A DNA stretch of 64,000 nucleotides, from the NCBI GenBank assembly GCA_963732345.1, contig CAVSZI010000019.1:337662-401661 (forward strand), given 5' to 3'. Under the pieces are notes generated by a model that was given only the letters and a program-made list of their open reading frames with translations, did not search any database and was not told the DNA's origin. The first letter of the stretch is position 1, and each line of letters begins with the position of its first letter. Of the stretch, positions 54,936-63,842 are shown one piece after another. The stretch is from Bog-532 sp963732345. Its GTDB lineage: Bacteria; Actinomycetota; Actinomycetes; Streptosporangiales; Streptosporangiaceae. A program made the position numbers and the translations under genes.

Positions 54936-55598
54936 TCAGGAACGCTTCACGGCCGCGAGGATACCCTCGCCGACCGGCAGGAACAGCGGCATGAGGCGCT
55001 CGTCACCCCGAATCACCTCGGCTAGCTCCCGCACCTGCGCGGCGCCCGGGCCCGCCCAGTCCGCGTCCGCCGCGTCCGCCGCGGATGAGCCGGCCAGCTC
55101 CGGCGGCACGACCACGTCGTCGAACGCCACGATGCCACCGACCCGCAGCAACCGGAGCGCGGCCTCCAGGTAGTCGGGGTACTCCCGGCTGTCCGCGTCG
55201 CAGAACACCATGTCGTAGGCGCCGTCGGACAGCCGGGGCAGCACGTCCAGCGCGCGGCCCAGGATCAGCCGGTACCGGTTCGCGGCGAACCCGGCCAGCG
55301 CAAACGCCTTCCGCGCCATCCGCTGGTACTCGGGTTCCACGTCGACGCTCGTCAGGACGGCGTCCGGCCGCATGCCCCGCAGCAGCCAGATGCCGGACGA
55401 GCCGCAGCCGGTGCCGATCTCAACCGCCGTGCGGGCGCCGATCGCCGCCGCGAGGAACCGCAGGACGGCCCCGGCGGAGGGCCGGACCGGCTCGCTGCCG
55501 CCCAGATCCTCGGCGCTGGCGCGCGCCTCCAGCAACGACTCATCTTCGGGAAGGTAGCCGTCCGCGTAGCGGTGTGCTGCGTGCAGGTTCGAGATGAT
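54936..55598 (-). CDS. SAM-dependent O-methyltransferase (Rv1220c-like)
   Basis: Class I methyltransferase of the caffeoyl-CoA/catechol OMT-like family: TAVEIGTGCGSSGIWLLRGM (SAM motif I), TSVDVEPEYQRMARKAF, YDMVFCDADSREYPDYLEAALRLLRVGGIVAFDDV. Conserved next to sigE in actinobacteria. No standard start lies near the GGGGGAGG site; the codons there are ATC ATC (55598), which I use as the start. GTG 55709 is in frame but would overlap the sigE promoter region. About 220 residues. Confidence 0.85.
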   Translation of the reverse strand: MISNLHAAHRYADGYLPEDESLLEARASAEDLGGSEPVRPSAGAVLRFLAAAIGARTAVEIGTGCGSSGIWLLRGMRPDAVLTSVDVEPEYQRMARKAFALAGFAANRYRLILGRALDVLPRLSDGAYDMVFCDADSREYPDYLEAALRLLRVGGIVAFDDVVVPPELAGSSAADAADADWAGPGAAQVRELAEVIRGDERLMPLFLPVGEGILAAVKRS

Positions 55599-55730
55599 TT
55601 CCTCCCCCGGGAAGAAAAATGGATCCGGAACGGAGCCTAGTGCCCACCGGCCTGCACGGGAACCAATTCCCCCCGGTGAGCCGTTAGCTATGTCACAGGC
55701 GGCTGGCACGAGCAGAGAATCGCGGGCACG

Positions 55731-56366
55731 ATGGTCTTGACTGAGGCGCGGGACGACGCGAGGGGGTACGCCGTGGAGGAGTCCGGTCCGCGGGCCACCC
55801 CGGCGTCCCAGTGGACCGCCCCGAGCTGGGACGACATCGTCCGCACGCACTCGGTGCGAGTGTACCGCCTCGCCTACCGGCTGACCGGCAACCCGCACGA
55901 CGCCGAGGACCTCACCCAGGAGGTCTTCGTCCGCGTGTTCCGCTCCCTGGCGAGCTACACCCCCGGCACGTTCGAGGGCTGGCTGCACCGCATCACCACC
56001 AACCTCTTCCTGGACTCCGCGCGCCGCCGGCAGCGGATCCGGTTCGAGGGCCTCGGCCAGGACGCCGAGGGGCGCCTGGCCGGCGGGGACCCGAGCCCGG
56101 CGCAGGCGTTCGACGAGCGCCATCTGGACGGCGACATCCAGGCCGCGCTGCGGGATCTGCCGCCGGAGTACTGCGCGGCCGTGGTCCTGTGCGACATCGA
56201 GGGCCTGACGTACGAGGAGATCGCGGCGACCCTCGGCGTGAAACTCGGGACCGTCCGCAGCCGGATCCACCGGGGCCGCGCGCAGCTCCGGACGGCTCTG
56301 GAGCATCGCCGCCCGCACCGGTCTGAGGCGGGACAGGCCGAGGCGGGACAGGGAGAACGGCCATGA
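55731..56366 (+). CDS. sigE: ECF RNA polymerase sigma factor SigE
   Basis: Extracytoplasmic-function sigma factor for envelope stress. Region 2: VRVYRLAYRLTGNPHDAEDLTQEVFVRVFRSL; region 4: LDGDIQAALRDLPPEYCAAVVLCDIEGLTYEEIAATLGVKLGTVRSRIHRGR. 211 residues with a short N-terminal extension; ATG 55731. Stop overlaps the anti-sigma start. Divergent from the O-methyltransferase gene, as at the mycobacterial sigE locus. Confidence 0.95.
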   Translation: MVLTEARDDARGYAVEESGPRATPASQWTAPSWDDIVRTHSVRVYRLAYRLTGNPHDAEDLTQEVFVRVFRSLASYTPGTFEGWLHRITTNLFLDSARRRQRIRFEGLGQDAEGRLAGGDPSPAQAFDERHLDGDIQAALRDLPPEYCAAVVLCDIEGLTYEEIAATLGVKLGTVRSRIHRGRAQLRTALEHRRPHRSEAGQAEAGQGERP

Positions 56367-56833
56367 GCCACCTGGGACGCCGCCTCACGGCCCTCGTCGA
56401 CGGTGAGCTCGGTCCCGCCGAACGGGACCGCGCGCACGCACACCTGGCCCGGTGCGCCGCGTGCCGGGCCGAGGCCAAGGAGCTGCGCGAGCTGAAGAGG
56501 CGGATGCGGGGCCTTGCCGACCTGGCCGCCGGGGACGAGCTGACCCAGCGCCTCATCGCGATCCCCGGGCCGGGCGGACCCGGCCCGGGACGCCGCCGGG
56601 GCCGTCGGCCCCGCATCCGCTACCTGGCGCTCGGTGTCGCGTCGTTTGTCGTGACCGGCCTGGGCGTGACCGCGTTCAGCGTGGGCGGCGGCCCGTCGGC
56701 GCCGGGGCCGCGGGTCACCCCGCCCGTCGGGATGTACAGCGTCGAGCACGCCATCACGACCGGCCAGATCCCCGTCGGCGGGACGGCCGTGGTCCCCGTG
56801 CCCGCGCTCACCGGCTCGCCGCCGCATCCGTGA
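56363..56833 (+). CDS. rseA: Zinc-binding anti-sigma factor (RseA-like) with membrane helix
   Basis: N-terminal ZAS domain HAHLARCAACRAEAKEL (His-x3-Cys-x2-Cys) that should bind SigE, a basic linker, one TM helix (YLALGVASFVVTGLGVTAF) and a short extracellular tail. 156 residues. ATG overlaps the sigE stop. Release of SigE probably needs regulated proteolysis; htrA, which follows in mycobacteria, is absent here. Confidence 0.9.
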   Translation: MSHLGRRLTALVDGELGPAERDRAHAHLARCAACRAEAKELRELKRRMRGLADLAAGDELTQRLIAIPGPGGPGPGRRRGRRPRIRYLALGVASFVVTGLGVTAFSVGGGPSAPGPRVTPPVGMYSVEHAITTGQIPVGGTAVVPVPALTGSPPHP

Positions 56834-57990
56834 ACCGGCCCATGACCCGCCATGCCGGCCCGCTGGGCCCCCTGGCCACCATCGCCGCGATGGCGGCGCT
56901 CCTGCTGCCGTGCCTGCTCGTGACCGCCTGCGGCCGTGCGGCCATCCCGGCTGCGGAATCGGGGGAGCCGTCCCCGTCCGGCGCGCCCGGGCGGCTGGAC
57001 CTGACGCCGGGACCCCCACGCGACGGCGGTCCCGGCCTGCAGTTGCTGCAGCAGGCGGCGCGGGCCGGGGCCCGTGTCTCCTACCAGGGCGTGGAGATGG
57101 TGTCCGCGTGGGGCGCGACCGGCGACACCACGGTGATCGCGAACGTCTGGCACCACAGCGGGGGAGACACGCTGGTCCAGGCGGCCGCGGCCGGGGCCGG
57201 GGGGGTCAGCCAGGGACAGCGGGCGAGCGTGTCCGACGACACCGACAGCCAGGCCCCCGAGGGCGTGCTCGGGGTCACCGGGCAGCTGGTCGCGCTGCTG
57301 GCGGCCCACTACGACCTGGCCTACCTGGGCCCGGGTTCGGCGGACAGCCGGCCGGCGCGGGTGGTCGAGGCGCGGCGCGAGGACGGCTCGCTGGCGGCGC
57401 GGTTCTGGCTGGACCAGGTGACCAGGCTGCCGCTGCGCCGTGAGGTGTTCGACTCCGGCGCGCACCTGGTCAGCGAGGACGTATTCATCGACCTCACGGT
57501 CGGTGCGTCCGCCGCGAACTCCGGGCCGGCCACGCCCGCGCCGCGGGCGGTGCCCGGAACGCGGCTCACGGCCGTCGAGGTGACGCGGCTGCGCGCCCGC
57601 GGCTGGCCCGTCCCCGCTGCCCTGCCGGGGGGCCTGTCCCTGTTCGAGGCGGGCTCGGCCGCCACCCATTCGGGCCAGGTCCTCGACCTGGGGTACTCCG
57701 ACGGCCTGTTCGTGGTGTCGGTGTTCATGCAGCGCGGCGACCTGCCGCCCACCCTGGCCGGCTGGCAGAAGATCACCCTGGACGGCCGCGACGTCTACAG
57801 CGGCCGGCCCGACCAGGGCTGCATCACCTGGGACGGCCGTGGTTTCGTCTTCACGGTCATGGCCGACGCGCCCACGGCCACCCTGGACCGGGCCGTGGAC
57901 ACGCTGCCCTACAACGCGCCGCCGGGCTTCTGGAAACGGCTGTCGCGGGGCTTCGGGCGCCTGGCCTCGTGGGTGAACCCGTTCCGCTGA
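56830..57990 (+). CDS. RseB/MucB-like sigma-E regulatory lipoprotein
   Basis: 386 residues from GTG 56830, overlapping the anti-sigma stop. Signal with lipobox LVTAC, then a LolA/RseB-like beta domain (GARVSYQGVEMVSAWGATGDTTVIANVWHHSGG ... FWLDQVTRLPLRREVFDSG) and a C-terminal RseB-like module (GWPVPAALPGGLSLFEAG, DGLFVVSVFMQRGDLP). Likely extracellular sensor that controls cleavage of the anti-sigma factor. It occupies the position of htrA in the mycobacterial locus. Confidence 0.8.
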   Translation: MNRPMTRHAGPLGPLATIAAMAALLLPCLLVTACGRAAIPAAESGEPSPSGAPGRLDLTPGPPRDGGPGLQLLQQAARAGARVSYQGVEMVSAWGATGDTTVIANVWHHSGGDTLVQAAAAGAGGVSQGQRASVSDDTDSQAPEGVLGVTGQLVALLAAHYDLAYLGPGSADSRPARVVEARREDGSLAARFWLDQVTRLPLRREVFDSGAHLVSEDVFIDLTVGASAANSGPATPAPRAVPGTRLTAVEVTRLRARGWPVPAALPGGLSLFEAGSAATHSGQVLDLGYSDGLFVVSVFMQRGDLPPTLAGWQKITLDGRDVYSGRPDQGCITWDGRGFVFTVMADAPTATLDRAVDTLPYNAPPGFWKRLSRGFGRLASWVNPFR

Positions 57991-58148
57991 TCAGCGTCGC
58001 GGGCCAGGAAGCAGGCAAGGACGCGGGCAAGGACGCGGGCAGGGCCGGGCGACCGCGGCCGCCCGGCCCTGCCCGCCAGGCGTCCGGACGGATTACAGTG
58101 GACCCGGAGCGGCAACCGCCGCTGGCGGATGAGGCCGTTGGAGACCCG

Positions 58149-58499
58149 GTGTTCGACCTGTCCCTACCCAAGCTGCTGGTGCTTGCTGTGATCGCACTTG
58201 TGGTGTTCGGTCCCAATGAGCTGCCTAAGATGGCGGCCAAGGCGGGGAAGGCGCTGCGCGAACTGCGGCGGATCGCGGAGGGCGCTAAGGCTGACCTGCG
58301 GGAGGGCCTCGGCCCAGAGTTCGCCGAATTCGACATCGACGACCTGAACCCGCGCCATTTCGTCCAGAAACACCTGCTCAGTGACCTGAACGGCGAGATG
58401 AACGGCCACGACGGCAGCGAGGCCCCGGCCAGCTACCCCGCCCGCTCGAACGTGCTCCCCGCAGGCGAAGAGCCCCCGTTCGACACCGAAGCGACCTAG
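58149..58499 (+). CDS. tatB: Sec-independent (twin-arginine) translocase protein TatB
   Basis: 116 residues: a single N-terminal TM helix (LPKLLVLAVIALVVFGPNELPKMA), then an amphipathic helix (KAGKALRELRRIAEGAKADLREGLG) and a polar tail with NPRHFVQKHL. GTG 58149 with GGAG upstream; the open frame further 5' is low complexity and contains a 12-bp tandem duplication (~58015-58045). The sigE-anti-sigma-tatB order is conserved in actinobacteria. Confidence 0.93.
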   Translation: MFDLSLPKLLVLAVIALVVFGPNELPKMAAKAGKALRELRRIAEGAKADLREGLGPEFAEFDIDDLNPRHFVQKHLLSDLNGEMNGHDGSEAPASYPARSNVLPAGEEPPFDTEAT

Positions 58500-58525
58500 T
58501 GCTGGCCCAGGCCGACGGGCTGGAT

Positions 58526-58744
58526 TCAGTCGGCCAGTTCCCGCCACACGTCGGCGGGGTCGCTGCTGATCACGCACCACAGGCCAGGACCGTCCGTGCG
58601 GCGGATTGCCTCGTACCGGTAGGAGGGCCTGTGGCTGGTAACGATGACGTCATAGCCGGGCAGGGCGTCGCGCAGGGCCTCAAGCCCGGTGAGCATGCCG
58701 GGCGGGACCGGTGCCCGGCCGGTGAACACATCCCACCCGGTCAC
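58526..58744 (-). CDS. Small hypothetical protein coupled to the 2OG-oxygenase-like gene
   Basis: 72 residues from GTG 58744, overlapping the upstream stop (GTGA): LRDALPGYDVIVTSHRPSYRYEAIRR ... LWCVISSDPADVWRELAD. Compact alpha/beta pattern, no family recognised. Resembles in style the short proteins encoded with actinomycete XRE/GntR regulators. Confidence 0.6.
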   Translation of the reverse strand: MTGWDVFTGRAPVPPGMLTGLEALRDALPGYDVIVTSHRPSYRYEAIRRTDGPGLWCVISSDPADVWRELAD

Positions 58745-59421
58745 AGTGCGCCCTCGGCCGTGCGGATGGACTCGGCCAACTCGGCAGGTGTACGGCCAGC
58801 CACGGTGAGGGTGTGCCGGTTGATTGAGGCCGTCAGTTGCGGGATCCATTCCGCGACGTCGGGTGAGAAAGACACAAGATCGTCTAGACGCAACCGGATC
58901 GCGACCCGGGCCGATCCGGGGCCGGGGACAGCGGTGAAGACCGCCCCGAGGTGGCCGGCGGCACCGCCGAACAGCACCGAGCGTGCACGGCTGAGCGCCT
59001 GCAGGGATTGAGGGCAGGTAACGCCCAGATCATCATGGACGGCCAGGCCATCGGTGAACCGGCTGGCACCGCCGACTCGGGCCTGGACTGCGCAGGTGAG
59101 CATCATGAGGCCCGGTGGATCAGGTACTGCGGAGCGATCGGTATGCGCCATGAGTTCGCGGCGACCGAACCCTCTGGCGTTCGGCTGGTCCGCAGCCGGG
59201 CCGAGATCAACGATCGTCGTAACACGGCGATCGTCGCTATCCGGATGAGCGGTCATGTACATTATCTGCCCGGCCACCGCGAGCATAGCCTCGACGTCGT
59301 AAGCGCCATCGAACAAGGCCAGGCCGTCCGAGCACACCTGGTGGCGCATCTTTTCCGCGGTTGGTGGGTCGGCGACGTCACCGACCCTGTAGAGACTGCT
59401 CAGTGCCGTGACGGTGGCCAT
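58741..59421 (-). CDS. TauD/CAS-like Fe(II)/2-oxoglutarate oxygenase homologue, short form
   Basis: 226 residues with the core IVDLGPAAD, ELMAHTDRSAVPDPPGLMMLTC (the HxD iron motif), GASRFTDGLAVHDDL and RLRLDDLVSFSPDVAEW. Family members normally end with a distal His and an Arg in a NxRWLHGR-like block. Here the sequence turns into HTLTVAGRTPAELAESIRT and stops, so the second His and the 2OG-binding Arg are not visible. It may be a non-catalytic or altered member. ATG 59421 with GGAAGG upstream; divergent from the NUDIX gene. Confidence 0.7.
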   Translation of the reverse strand: MATVTALSSLYRVGDVADPPTAEKMRHQVCSDGLALFDGAYDVEAMLAVAGQIMYMTAHPDSDDRRVTTIVDLGPAADQPNARGFGRRELMAHTDRSAVPDPPGLMMLTCAVQARVGGASRFTDGLAVHDDLGVTCPQSLQALSRARSVLFGGAAGHLGAVFTAVPGPGSARVAIRLRLDDLVSFSPDVAEWIPQLTASINRHTLTVAGRTPAELAESIRTAEGAL

Positions 59422-59636
59422 GGGAGGGCCCTTCCTGGAATCGTTGATGAGCTTCCGATCCCACGAAACCCTTCACCGAGGCCGTTCGTCCACTGACAGA
59501 TTGTCAACGTGACACAGGCTGCATCGAGGACGCCAAGGCTGTTCCGGTGTTACGTTCGGCGTATCCGGGGAAGCGCGATGCCGCGACAGGGCCGGGCACG
59601 GAAGTCGCTAGCCTCGCGCGGATGAGGAGGACACGA

Positions 59637-60134
59637 GTGAAGGGTCAGCAGGGGCCGGCGGGATACCCGATCTCTGTCAAGGGCGTGGTCGTCCGGGCTG
59701 GGAGGGTGCTGCTGCTGAAAAACGAGCGCGGCGAATGGGAGCTTCCGGGCGGGCGCCTAGAGGTCGGCGAGACTCCGGAGCAGTGTGTCGCTAGAGAGAT
59801 CGCGGAGGAGACCACTTGGAAGGTGATTACCGGCCCGCTGCTAGACGTGTGGATGTATGACATTGTGCAGGCCGAACGGTATGTCTTCATCGTCACCTAT
59901 GGTTGCCATCTGCCCGCTGCCGGCGAAACCCCGGACCCGGTGCTGTCCTTCGAGCACAAGCAGGTCAGGGAGTTCACCGAGTCCGAAGTCCCAGATCTGG
60001 TGATGCCTCAGGGTTATAAGGACTCCATCGCTACCTGGTACGCGGTACTACGGGGGATCGACGGCGCTGGCGTCACCCGTGCGGACCTTCTTAACGCCGG
60101 CCGGGCGCCCGAATCGCACGAGGCGATCTGGTAA
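59637..60134 (+). CDS. NUDIX hydrolase
   Basis: 165 residues with a full Nudix box GGRLEVGETPEQCVAREIAEE, flanked by VVVRAGRVLLLKNERGEWELP. Hydrolyses a nucleoside diphosphate linked to another group; substrate not predictable. GTG 59637 has GAGGAGG upstream. Followed after four bases by an XRE regulator, so they form an operon. Confidence 0.9.
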   Translation: MKGQQGPAGYPISVKGVVVRAGRVLLLKNERGEWELPGGRLEVGETPEQCVAREIAEETTWKVITGPLLDVWMYDIVQAERYVFIVTYGCHLPAAGETPDPVLSFEHKQVREFTESEVPDLVMPQGYKDSIATWYAVLRGIDGAGVTRADLLNAGRAPESHEAIW

Positions 60135-60138
60135 GGGC

Positions 60139-61455
60139 ATGGGACCTCCCGGCCGGTGCCTGGCATGCGGGACGCCTCTGGGCGGGGGTGCCAGCGAGCC
60201 AGTATGCCCTAGGTGCGATATCACCTCCACGGTCGCGGCCCCAGTACTTGGTAGAGCTGAGGAACCGCTGAAGCCCTCAGTATGGGACTGGACGGATCAT
60301 GCGTCCTGTCAGGCGCTGCGCTCGGGTGACCTCGGGGCGATCCTGCGCGCCTACCGGCGTATCAATGGCCTGTCCCAGGAGAGGCTGGCCGCGGTACTGG
60401 GCTACGACAACACCTACATCTCGATGATCGAGACAGGCCGACGTGCCGTCCATGACGTAGCCACGCGCCGACATATCGGTAAAACTCTGGCGATACCCGC
60501 GCATTTACTGGGGGTCACCGACCCGGCGGACACCGAGTTTGTGGCGATGGTCGCGTTCGCTGAATCGACCATCCGCCTCGCCGAACTGGCACGGTCGGCC
60601 GGGCGGGCCGCTGAAGCCGTCAACGAGTTGTGGCCATTAGCCGCGCGACTGGAAGCCCGCGCCACAGACGGCCATCTCGAACAGGCCACCCTGACGGTAC
60701 TCGGGCAGGCCTGGATCAGTCTCGGAGTGAGCCTGGGGACCGTGCTGCCAGACGAGCGCCTGTGGATGGCCACTCGATGGACAGCCAAAGGCCTCACCGC
60801 CGCACGCCATCTCGGCTCTCAGCCGGGATTCACGACGTACGCATTGCAGATGCACGGCAATGAACTGCGCAAGGCTGGACAAGCCGCCCGTGCCGTCACG
60901 GTACTCCAGCAAGCCGTCGATACCGCGACGTGCGATCAGGATCGCGGTGCCGCTCTCGCGCTACTTGCGCGAGCGGTCGGCCAGACCGGAGACAGTGCTC
61001 TATTCGCCTGGGCCAGCGCCTCATACCAAAGGTTGGCGGATGTCCACGGATCCGACGGCCCACCGTTCAACGCCTTCATCTGGCGGGAGATCCAACTGCG
61101 CGGACTGCTCGACACAGGAGATCACGCGAGGGCCTTCCGCCTGGCCTTTGATACCGTAAGCTGCCCCGCGCCCGCGCCCCAGTGGCAGGTCATCGAGCGC
61201 ATCACTTACGCCGATGTACTCGCGACTGCGGGGGACGATGCCACTGCTGGGGCCATTCTGCTGGAGGCCGTGGATCTCGGCCGCCGGTACCGCCTTCCCC
61301 ACCAGATCCAGCGCGCCGTCCGCATCGCCCAGCGAGTGCACCGTCTTGACCTGGCCAACCACGCCGTTACCACTCTCGCCCAGGTCTGTGCCGAACCCGT
61401 ACTCGACCTGACCAACCCAGGCCAAGCTCCTCGCCAGGGATCCGGCGGCCAGTGA
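60139..61455 (+). CDS. XRE-family regulator with zinc ribbon and TPR-like C-terminus
   Basis: 438 residues: N-terminal CLACG...CPRC zinc ribbon, HTH_31-type DNA-binding domain (LSQERLAAVLGYDNTYISMIETGRR), then a long helical repeat region (AESTIRLAELARSAGRAAEAVNELW, YALQMHGNELRKAGQAARAVTVLQ) like TPR regulators in actinomycetes. Paired with the NUDIX gene; it may regulate this group and the divergent 2OG-oxygenase-like gene. Confidence 0.85.
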   Translation: MGPPGRCLACGTPLGGGASEPVCPRCDITSTVAAPVLGRAEEPLKPSVWDWTDHASCQALRSGDLGAILRAYRRINGLSQERLAAVLGYDNTYISMIETGRRAVHDVATRRHIGKTLAIPAHLLGVTDPADTEFVAMVAFAESTIRLAELARSAGRAAEAVNELWPLAARLEARATDGHLEQATLTVLGQAWISLGVSLGTVLPDERLWMATRWTAKGLTAARHLGSQPGFTTYALQMHGNELRKAGQAARAVTVLQQAVDTATCDQDRGAALALLARAVGQTGDSALFAWASASYQRLADVHGSDGPPFNAFIWREIQLRGLLDTGDHARAFRLAFDTVSCPAPAPQWQVIERITYADVLATAGDDATAGAILLEAVDLGRRYRLPHQIQRAVRIAQRVHRLDLANHAVTTLAQVCAEPVLDLTNPGQAPRQGSGGQ

Positions 61456-61662
61456 GCTTGCTGCCCGTGCGCCAGGGGTCTCGTCGGCCATGGTGTCTAC
61501 ATCGAAGTCAGCCAAGCGCGGTACCTGTTCATTCCGTCACGGACGGGTGCCACAGGTTACCACGTTGAGCACCTGGGATGTTCCGCCGACGTGGATTTAG
61601 GGGCCAGTTGCGAGCGCCTATCCGCAGCCCGTTGTAGTGCCCGTTATGACTGGCGACCCTCG

Positions 61663-62808
61663 CTAGCGCGGGCTCAGGGGGAGGGACCTGCCCACGAGGC
61701 CGCGAGCCCGGCTGGCCAGGCCGCCGGCGATCTTGTTGAGCTCCACAGCTGCGGGCGCGGATGGGTCGCTGAGCACCAGGGGGCGGCCGGCGTCGCCGCC
61801 CTCGCGCAGCCGGGTGTCGATCGGCACCTGGCCGAGCAGCGGGACCTGCGCCCCGGTGATCCGGGTCAGCGCCGCGGCGACGCTATGGCCGCCGCCGGAG
61901 CCGAAGATGTCGGTGTGCTCCCCGCAGTGCGGGCAGACCAGGTACGACATGTTCTCGATGACCCCGGCGATGCGCTGATGGGTCTGCATGACCACGGCGC
62001 CGGCCCGCTCGGCGACCTCCGCCGCCGCGAGCTGCGGTGTGGTGACCACCAGGAGCTCGGCGGTGGGCAGCATCTGGGCGACCGAGATGGCCATGTCGCC
62101 GGTGCCGGGCGGCAGGTCCAGTAGCAGGACGTCCAGGTCACCCCAGAACACGTCGGCGAGGAACTGCTGCAGGGCGCGGTGCAGCATCGGGCCGCGCCAC
62201 ACCACCGGCGCGTTGCCCTTGGTGAACATCCCGATCGAGATGACCTTCACCCCGTGCGCCGACGGCGGCATGATCATCTTTTCCACCTGGGTCGGCGTCC
62301 CGGTGACCCCGAGCATCCGGGGCACCGAATGCCCGTAGATGTCGGCGTCCGCCACCCCGACCTTCGCCCCGGACGCGGCCAGCGCCACGGCCAGGTTCAC
62401 TGTCACCGACGATTTGCCGACCCCGCCCTTGCCGCTGGCTACCGCGAAGACCCGGGTCAGCGAGGTGGGCTGGGAGAAGGGGATCTCCGGGGCCTCCTGG
62501 CCGCCGCGCAGCTGGGTCTGCAGCGCCCGGCGCTGCTCGTCGCTCATCACGTCGAGTTCCACCCGGACCCGGGACACGCCCTCGACCGCGCCGACCGCGG
62601 CGGTCACCTCGCGGGTGATCGTGTCCCGCAGCGGGCAGCCGGCGACCGTGAGCCACACATCCACCCGGACCGAGCCGTCCGCTGAGATGTCGATGTTCTT
62701 GACCATGCCGAGCTCCGTGATCGGCTTTCGGATCTCCGGATCGTTCACGCCGGCGAGCGCTCGGGACACCTGTTCGGCCGTGGGGGAGGACACGGTGGAG
62801 GACGTCAT
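61663..62808 (-). CDS. mrp: Mrp/ApbC-type iron-sulfur cluster carrier P-loop ATPase
   Basis: 381 residues: N-terminal DUF59 domain (ALAGVNDPEIRKPITELGMV), deviant Walker A ASGKGGVGKSSVTVNLA, DLPPGTGDMAISVAQ and the cluster-binding CPHC in SYLVCPHCGEH. Delivers Fe-S clusters in the cytosol. ATG 62808. Close to sigE-tatB as in mycobacteria. 61456-61662, between it and the convergent XRE gene, has nothing I recognise. Confidence 0.95.
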   Translation of the reverse strand: MTSSTVSSPTAEQVSRALAGVNDPEIRKPITELGMVKNIDISADGSVRVDVWLTVAGCPLRDTITREVTAAVGAVEGVSRVRVELDVMSDEQRRALQTQLRGGQEAPEIPFSQPTSLTRVFAVASGKGGVGKSSVTVNLAVALAASGAKVGVADADIYGHSVPRMLGVTGTPTQVEKMIMPPSAHGVKVISIGMFTKGNAPVVWRGPMLHRALQQFLADVFWGDLDVLLLDLPPGTGDMAISVAQMLPTAELLVVTTPQLAAAEVAERAGAVVMQTHQRIAGVIENMSYLVCPHCGEHTDIFGSGGGHSVAAALTRITGAQVPLLGQVPIDTRLREGGDAGRPLVLSDPSAPAAVELNKIAGGLASRARGLVGRSLPLSPR

Positions 62809-62959
62809 GCCCTCATGCTACGGCGCTCGCGTCCGGGGCAGTCCAGGCCCGTCCGCCGGATTTGGCTTCCGCGCCGTTAACTGTCCACGGCCGGCCGTGC
62901 CGATTGACTGCGGACCGGGCCGGTTGGCTCCCGAGTTTGGCTAGGCCGACTGCTCGAAG

Positions 62960-63120
62960 GTGTGTCAGCACCTCGACGAGTGCGGGCCCTGTCTGCGCGA
63001 GTACGGGCTCGAAGACGCGGTGAGGCGGCTGGTGCGCAAGCAGTGCGGCTGTGACTCAAGTGCCCGTCGCGAGTTGCGCGCCAGGGTCCTCGTTCGGATC
63101 AGAGAAGTACGTCCACCATC
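62960..63120 (+). pseudogene. C-terminal fragment of a mycothiol-system (RsrA-type) anti-sigma factor
   Basis: From 62960 one frame reads CQHLDECGPCLREYGLEDAV, RRLVRKQCGC and LRARVLVRIREV, the C-terminal half of RsrA-like zinc anti-sigma factors (His-x3-Cys-x2-Cys). The N-terminal half and any sigma gene are missing, and the frame runs on into unrelated sequence. 62809-62959 contains no gene. Confidence 0.65.
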
Positions 63121-63145
63121 GACGTCGTCGAATAGCGGCGCTGAG

Positions 63146-63391
63146 TCAGGCTGTTCTCGCAAGGACGTGCTGCTCGATCACGGTTCCGGGCTCGTCTTCA
63201 AGGCTGACGTGCACCTCGCTGCCGGGGCCGGACAGGTAGAGGCTGATGGCCTCGGTGAGCGCCTGGCGCAGGTCTTCCATGTCGGTGCCGGTGGCGAAGC
63301 AGCCGGGCAGCTCGAGCACTTCGGCCCACAGTTCGTGGCCGGGCTCCTGGTGGACACGGACGGTGTACCGTTCGGGCTCGTCGGCCATCAT
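63146..63391 (-). CDS. hicB: HicB-like antitoxin
   Basis: 81 residues with the HicB partial RNase-H-like fold: YTVRVHQEPGHELWAEVLELPGCFATGTDMEDLRQALTEAISLYL. Should neutralise and co-repress with HicA. ATG overlaps the hicA stop by four bases. The C-terminus lacks an obvious ribbon-helix-helix. Confidence 0.85.
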   Translation of the reverse strand: MMADEPERYTVRVHQEPGHELWAEVLELPGCFATGTDMEDLRQALTEAISLYLSGPGSEVHVSLEDEPGTVIEQHVLARTA

Positions 63392-63618
63392 CCGTCACCT
63401 CCCCTGAGTCCCGCCTGCCGCATGATCGCGACCGTCAGCCCGATCGGGTAGCCGCCGCCGCCCTTGTCATGGGGCAGTGTGATCGGCCGGTGGCCTGGCT
63501 TGGTCATCTTCACGACGTGCTTGCCGCCCCGCGTCTCAGTCCACCCGTTCGCTTCCAGGAGCCGTTTCATCGACCGCTGGTTGTGCGCTCGCCGTGGCTG
63601 GTCTCCTGGCTTGCTCAC
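63388..63618 (-). CDS. hicA: HicA-like mRNA interferase toxin
   Basis: 76 residues with the HicA double-stranded-RNA-binding-like fold: MKRLLEANGWTETRGGKHVV, with catalytic His in GGKHVV, and ITLPHDKGG near the C-terminus. Slightly longer N-terminus than usual. Upstream of hicB in the same operon. Confidence 0.87.
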   Translation of the reverse strand: MSKPGDQPRRAHNQRSMKRLLEANGWTETRGGKHVVKMTKPGHRPITLPHDKGGGGYPIGLTVAIMRQAGLRGGDG

Positions 63619-63747
63619 ATGCTGATCCTGCCCTTTGAGTGTACGGAGCCGCAGCCGGTTCCGGCTAGACGGCTACGCCGGCACACGGCCTGCCGCGCTT
63701 GGCGAGCTGTCGGGCACTTGCCCTCCCGCTCCCGGCGGGCGTCGCTG

Positions 63748-63777
63748 CTGTGGCCGGTACCGGGGCCCCGGCCACAG
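63748..63777 (-). terminator. Hairpin between NUDIX gene and hicA
   Basis: Perfect 10-bp inverted repeat CTGTGGCCGG / CCGGCCACAG with a 10-base loop, 66 bases downstream of the NUDIX stop; probable terminator separating it from hicAB. Confidence 0.55.
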
Positions 63778-63842
63778 TGGCGTCGCTGCTGTGGGCGGCC
63801 GCGGCTGTTTCCTGCCGCACGCCCGATCAGGCCGGCGGCGGC

